Source: Basidiobolus meristosporus CBS 931.73
Lineage: Eukaryota > Basidiobolomycota > Basidiobolomycetes > Basidiobolales > Basidiobolaceae
DNA: 32,933 nt
Assembly (NCBI GenBank): GCA_002104905.1
Contig: MCFE01000827.1
Span: forward strand, 1 to 32,933
Direction: 5' to 3'
Positions 30,387 to 32,933 of this stretch are shown here, in pieces (position 1 is the first letter of the stretch; each line of letters starts with the position of its first letter). A program made the translations under genes and the position numbers. The notes under the pieces are model-generated. The model was not told the origin of the DNA and did not search any database. It saw only the letters and a program-made list of their open reading frames with translations.

Positions 30387-31935
30387 TCAGCTGTAAGCTC
30401 TGTTTTCATGACTCCAGCAGAGCCCAATGGCTGTATGCCACTGTTCATTCACTGTTTCCCACATGTTCTGGTCTTCAGCCATCATTGCAAGATCTAGCAC
30501 CTCATATGCCAGTCTTTGCATTAAATCCTTGCTATAGCAAAGTGCATTTTCTTGAGCACTGCCTGTGAAGAAGTGCTGCAACCTCTTGATATCCTTATTA
30601 ATGTTCCAAAGTTCCACTCAAGGCATTGTGATAGTCTTGAAAGTTTTTGACATAGTAGCCTTGCCTATTAGTGGGATCTCCAGCTTCCATGACTCTGGTG
30701 GGAACCAAATTGCCTTATTCCACTGTTCATTCACTGTTTCCCCATGTCATGGTCTTCAGCCAGCGATGAAAGGTCTAGCACCTTACTTGCCAGTCTTTGC
30801 AATAGATCCTTGCAATATTTGAGTAAGTGTTCTTCAGCAGTGCTCTTGAGGAAGTCCTGCAACCTCTTGGTGTGCCAATTAATGTTCCAAATTCTACCAA
30901 AGACATTATTATAGTCTTTTGAGTTCTTGATGTTGTAGCCTGGTGTGTCAGTGGGATCTCCACTTTGACAACAATGGAGGATGTGGAGGCTGTGAAAGAT
31001 AAGCTGCCTTTCTCTGCAAACTCATCTACCTTGCTGGAGTGTAGCTCAACTGCCTGCACTTCCAACTCTTGTGAAAACAGCAGTTTTCTTGTGGTTAATT
31101 CTTCTTGGCTATTAGGAGATTCAGTCTGTTCAGGGCATAAAGCATTAATTGGCAAAAACTGCAGTTTGTTTTGTAAACTTCCCTGCCTCAGGCTTGGCTA
31201 CACATTTCTCTCTTTACCTTTGCTATTATCACTGCCAGGTCTTTCACTGCTGCCTTGTCTGCATGCTTATTGTAATGGACTATGCTTTCTCTGTGATAAA
31301 TGCTGCTCTGACTCATCTGTTTTGGCCTGCTTGTCCCTTGCTGGCACTCTTAGGGCAACTTGACCTTTCTTTACCACTTGTTTTGAGCTCTGAGCTATAA
31401 TTGTGATGAGCTCCTGAGAAAGTGCTGGTTTTTATTGCTGCCAGGTCCTTCACAACTACTCTGACTGAGTGCTACTGGGATAATACTTTGCTTTTTCCTT
31501 AATAAATGTTGTGCTGGCACATCTGTGTCTGCCTTATTATCCCTTATTGGCACTCTATGAGCTACCTGATGTCTCTTTATGCTTACTTGGAGCTTCCAAC
31601 CCTGCAAGTAACAGGCTCTCAAGGAAGCCACTGGCTTTTAGCTAAGGCACCCTAGTTCTTCTGCCTTTGGTAGTTTCTGATATTCTTAAGATGGTTGCTT
31701 AGCATACCAAATGCTGGCACAAAATCCATTTACCTGTTTGAATCCAGAATAATGCTCATGGAACAAGTTAAGTGCATTCTGCTTGGCCTTGAGTTCCTGG
31801 TGGTCCCACGGTATGCTGGCCTTAAGGTGATGGTGTGCTAGACTTCTGATGGCCTCTTGGATATTGGATCACTCTTCACTATTGCACTCAAGAGTGTCAC
31901 AGATCTTCAATGTCTTTTGATTTCAGGCTTTTCAA
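30387..31935 (-). pseudogene. Unrecognised transposon gene, second copy
   Basis: Read on the minus strand, this repeats the protein-like segments of the plus-strand gene at 10765-12762. From about 31870 inward come DHQELKAKQNALNLF-like codons. At 31631-31395 comes RDNKADTDVPAQHLLRKKQ with SCEGPGSNKNQ. The second KQA/RK unit lies near 31330-31220. Then 31155-30775 has SQELEVQAVELHSSKVDEFA and EIPLTHQATTSRTQK, and 30617-30387 has WNINKDIKRLQHFF and LDLAMMAEDQNMWE. Frames are broken by stops and shifts, and the last segment is duplicated. No function is known; similarity between the copies is higher in these segments than in the spacers, as far as can be judged by eye. Confidence 0.5.
30438..31001. 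repeat. Tandem duplication (~282-bp unit) in the second transposon copy
   Basis: CCACTGTTCATTCACTGTTT occurs at 30438 and again at 30720, and the following about 280 bases align in order (GCACCT-AT-TGCCAGTCTTTGC, CCTCTTG-T, TGGGATCTCCA). The first copy of the transposon has this segment once, at about 12395-12640. Confidence 0.75.
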
Positions 31936-32126
31936 ATATTGGACTATTTGGTATCATTCAGCAGCTAAAAATTTACTTAACAGTTCTAGACTAGTCTTAG
32001 TCACTGCAGGACTTGTTTACTGCCTTAACTTTGCCCCTTTCTCCAGATATAAGATCTTATGAATATTCCCCTATAGTCAGGATCAAATTAGCGCTATTAC
32101 CAAACATTATGTACTAACCCTGAAAC
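31936..32126. other. Spacer, nothing recognised
   Basis: This is sequence between the end of the DNA transposon homology and the copia-E LTR. GAAAC (32122-32126) would be the left target duplication of copia-E, but its partner lies beyond the window. Confidence 0.4.
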
Positions 32127-32297
32127 TGTTGCAGAATGCTCCTGAATATTGAGAAACCCTCCCTACTTAGTGTTACAGCTGTATTACTTCTACAAAGGTA
32201 TAAGTACTGAGCTTCTTTATGAATAAACAACAGTTCAACAGTTATCACTATCTCTTGAAAAGTTCCTTATATCCAAACCACTTCTTAAATTGCAACA
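32127..32297 (+). repeat. copia-E 5' LTR (171 bp)
   Basis: It starts TGTTGCAGAATG and ends TTGCAACA, with perfect 7-bp inverted ends (TGTTGCA/TGCAACA). TATAAGT at 32199-32205 is a likely TATA box, and AATAAA follows at about 32222. The second LTR is outside the window, so the length rests on the ends and the adjacent primer site. Confidence 0.75.
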
Positions 32298-32310
32298 GGT
32301 TATGAGCCCC
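32298..32310 (+). other. copia-E primer-binding site, half-tRNA initiator Met
   Basis: GGTTATGAGCCCC, identical to the site at 23886, lies directly after the LTR. It is complementary to the anticodon region of initiator Met tRNA. Confidence 0.8.
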
Positions 32311-32333
32311 AATTGCCTTAATCTATTCTAAAG

Positions 32334-32933
32334 ATGACTTCTACCAGCAAACAGAGCAATACCAACATCTTTCCTGTAAAGGAGAGGTTTAATGGGAAGA
32401 ACTATAGACTTTGGAGAATCAAGATGCAGATCCACCTTGAGGAAAGAAAGCTTTGGAACATAGTAACAGGAAAGGAAGTTGAGCCCAAAGGAACAGCAGA
32501 AGATGTGGAGAGGCTTCAAGAGAAGGAGAGAAAGGCCCTCAATGCCATATGCATCAATGTGCAAGACTCCTTCATTGGACAAATCCATGCCTCAAATATG
32601 GCCAAAGCAGCATGGGAATCCTTAGAGAAGAGCTTTAGAGCAAAGTTGATATCAAGCAAGCTTTATTTGTAACAAAAGTTTTTCAACATGAGGAAGAAGC
32701 CAGATAATGACATGCTACAACTCATTACCAGAATGGAGACACTTGCAGAAGAACTTTACAGTATTAATGCTAAATTGGGCACAAGAATGCAAGAAGAAAC
32801 AAGCAGACAAAGAACAGAAACTAGAGCAGGCAAACCATATAACTACTGATGAACAGTTATTTGTAGCTGTACAAGAGAGTGCAAGTAACCAAAGTAATGA
32901 ATGGTATATTGATTCTGGAGCATCACAGCATAT
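32334..32933 (+). pseudogene. copia-E gag and protease start (partial)
   Basis: ATG at 32334 opens 112 codons of copia gag (UBN2 type): FPVKERFNGKNYRLWRIKMQ, HLEERKLWNIVTGKEVEPKG, EKERKALNAICINVQDSF and MAKAAWESLEKSFRAK. A TAA at 32670 interrupts. The same frame continues as FFNMRKKPDNDMLQLITRME and AEELYSINAKLGT, then the sequence jumps into the end of a zinc knuckle (LGHKN-C) in another frame, so the middle of gag including most of the knuckle is deleted near 32775. Coding ends in NEWYIDSGASQH, the protease active site, at the window edge. This start was chosen because it opens the conserved block with nothing similar upstream. Confidence 0.82.

Larger units (their letters stand above)
29917..31935 (-). 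mobile_element. Second, partial copy of the DNA transposon (inverted)
   Basis: It aligns to the reverse complement of about 11420-13160. Shared landmarks include CAGGATNATC...GGCCTTTTGACAGG-type terminal sequence (29940-29960), GTTCATTCACTGTTTCCCAC and AGTGCATTCTGCTTGGCCTT. The homology ends at the same base region as the right terminal repeat of the first copy, here degraded to ATAATGAGAGATTA. No Tnp2 part is present, so this copy could not have encoded its own transposase. The break near 31935 does not coincide with a recognisable end. Confidence 0.75.
32127..32933 (+). mobile_element. copia-E: 5' end of a different copia family (cut by window edge)
   Basis: It has a short LTR, a half-tRNA primer site, gag and the protease start in copia order. 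LTR sequence and gag differ clearly from copia-1, B, C and D, so it is a separate family. The element continues past the window. Confidence 0.85.

Noticed and set aside
1-32933. CRISPR array, bacterial operon, ribosome binding sites or rho-independent terminators
   Set aside because: There are no regularly spaced short repeats and no bacterial gene organisation. All coding belongs to eukaryotic mobile elements.

Overview
The window holds no recognisable host gene, tRNA or rRNA. It is a graveyard of mobile elements inserted into one another and is almost certainly eukaryotic. A basidiomycete fungus is the best guess. Three things point there: gypsy element A has the fungal gag layout with a CxWCDS zinc knuckle and a reverse transcriptase of the FxDDxGIKGP type; the DNA transposon encodes a fungal-looking Tnp2 (CACTA-type) transposase; and the sequence is A+T-rich and strongly CpG-poor. 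This assignment is inference from protein families recalled from memory, not from a search.

Left nest (1-13558). A Ty1/copia element (copia-1; pol tail 1-648, last codons 13161-13209, 3' LTR 13210-13558) was split by a 12.5-kb DNA transposon at 649-13160. That transposon has terminal inverted repeats starting CCCTATGA and a 3-bp TTA target duplication. It carries two divergent genes: a broken Tnp2-family transposase on the minus strand and an unrecognised gene on the plus strand. The transposase gene was later split by a Ty3/gypsy element (gypsy-A, 2660-9745) with LTRs of about 1.07 kb.

Middle nest (13559-20831). A copia fragment (copia-C) was split by another copia element (copia-B, 14034-19893, TSD AAAGG). 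Copia-B in turn holds a solo LTR on the opposite strand (14362-14709), a 733-bp near-perfect palindromic foldback element (15788-16520) and an internal tandem duplication of about 600 bp. Inverted 118-bp repeats of unknown nature bracket the copia-C fragment.

Right nest (20832-29291). A second, unrelated gypsy element (gypsy-B) was split in its reverse transcriptase by copia-D (23537-27150), the best preserved element here. The 3' end of copia-D and part of the gypsy-B polymerase are deleted.

Right flank (29292-32933). About 0.6 kb is unassigned. It is followed by a partial inverted second copy of the DNA transposon (29917-31935) carrying only the unknown gene. The window closes with the 5' end of a different copia family (copia-E) with a 171-bp LTR, cut by the window edge in its protease.

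Every coding region is interrupted by stops or frameshifts, so all are listed as pseudogenes. Both copia families with a visible 5' LTR-leader junction use the same primer-binding site, complementary to the anticodon region of initiator tRNA-Met (half-tRNA priming). All coordinates, alignments and motif calls were made by eye.
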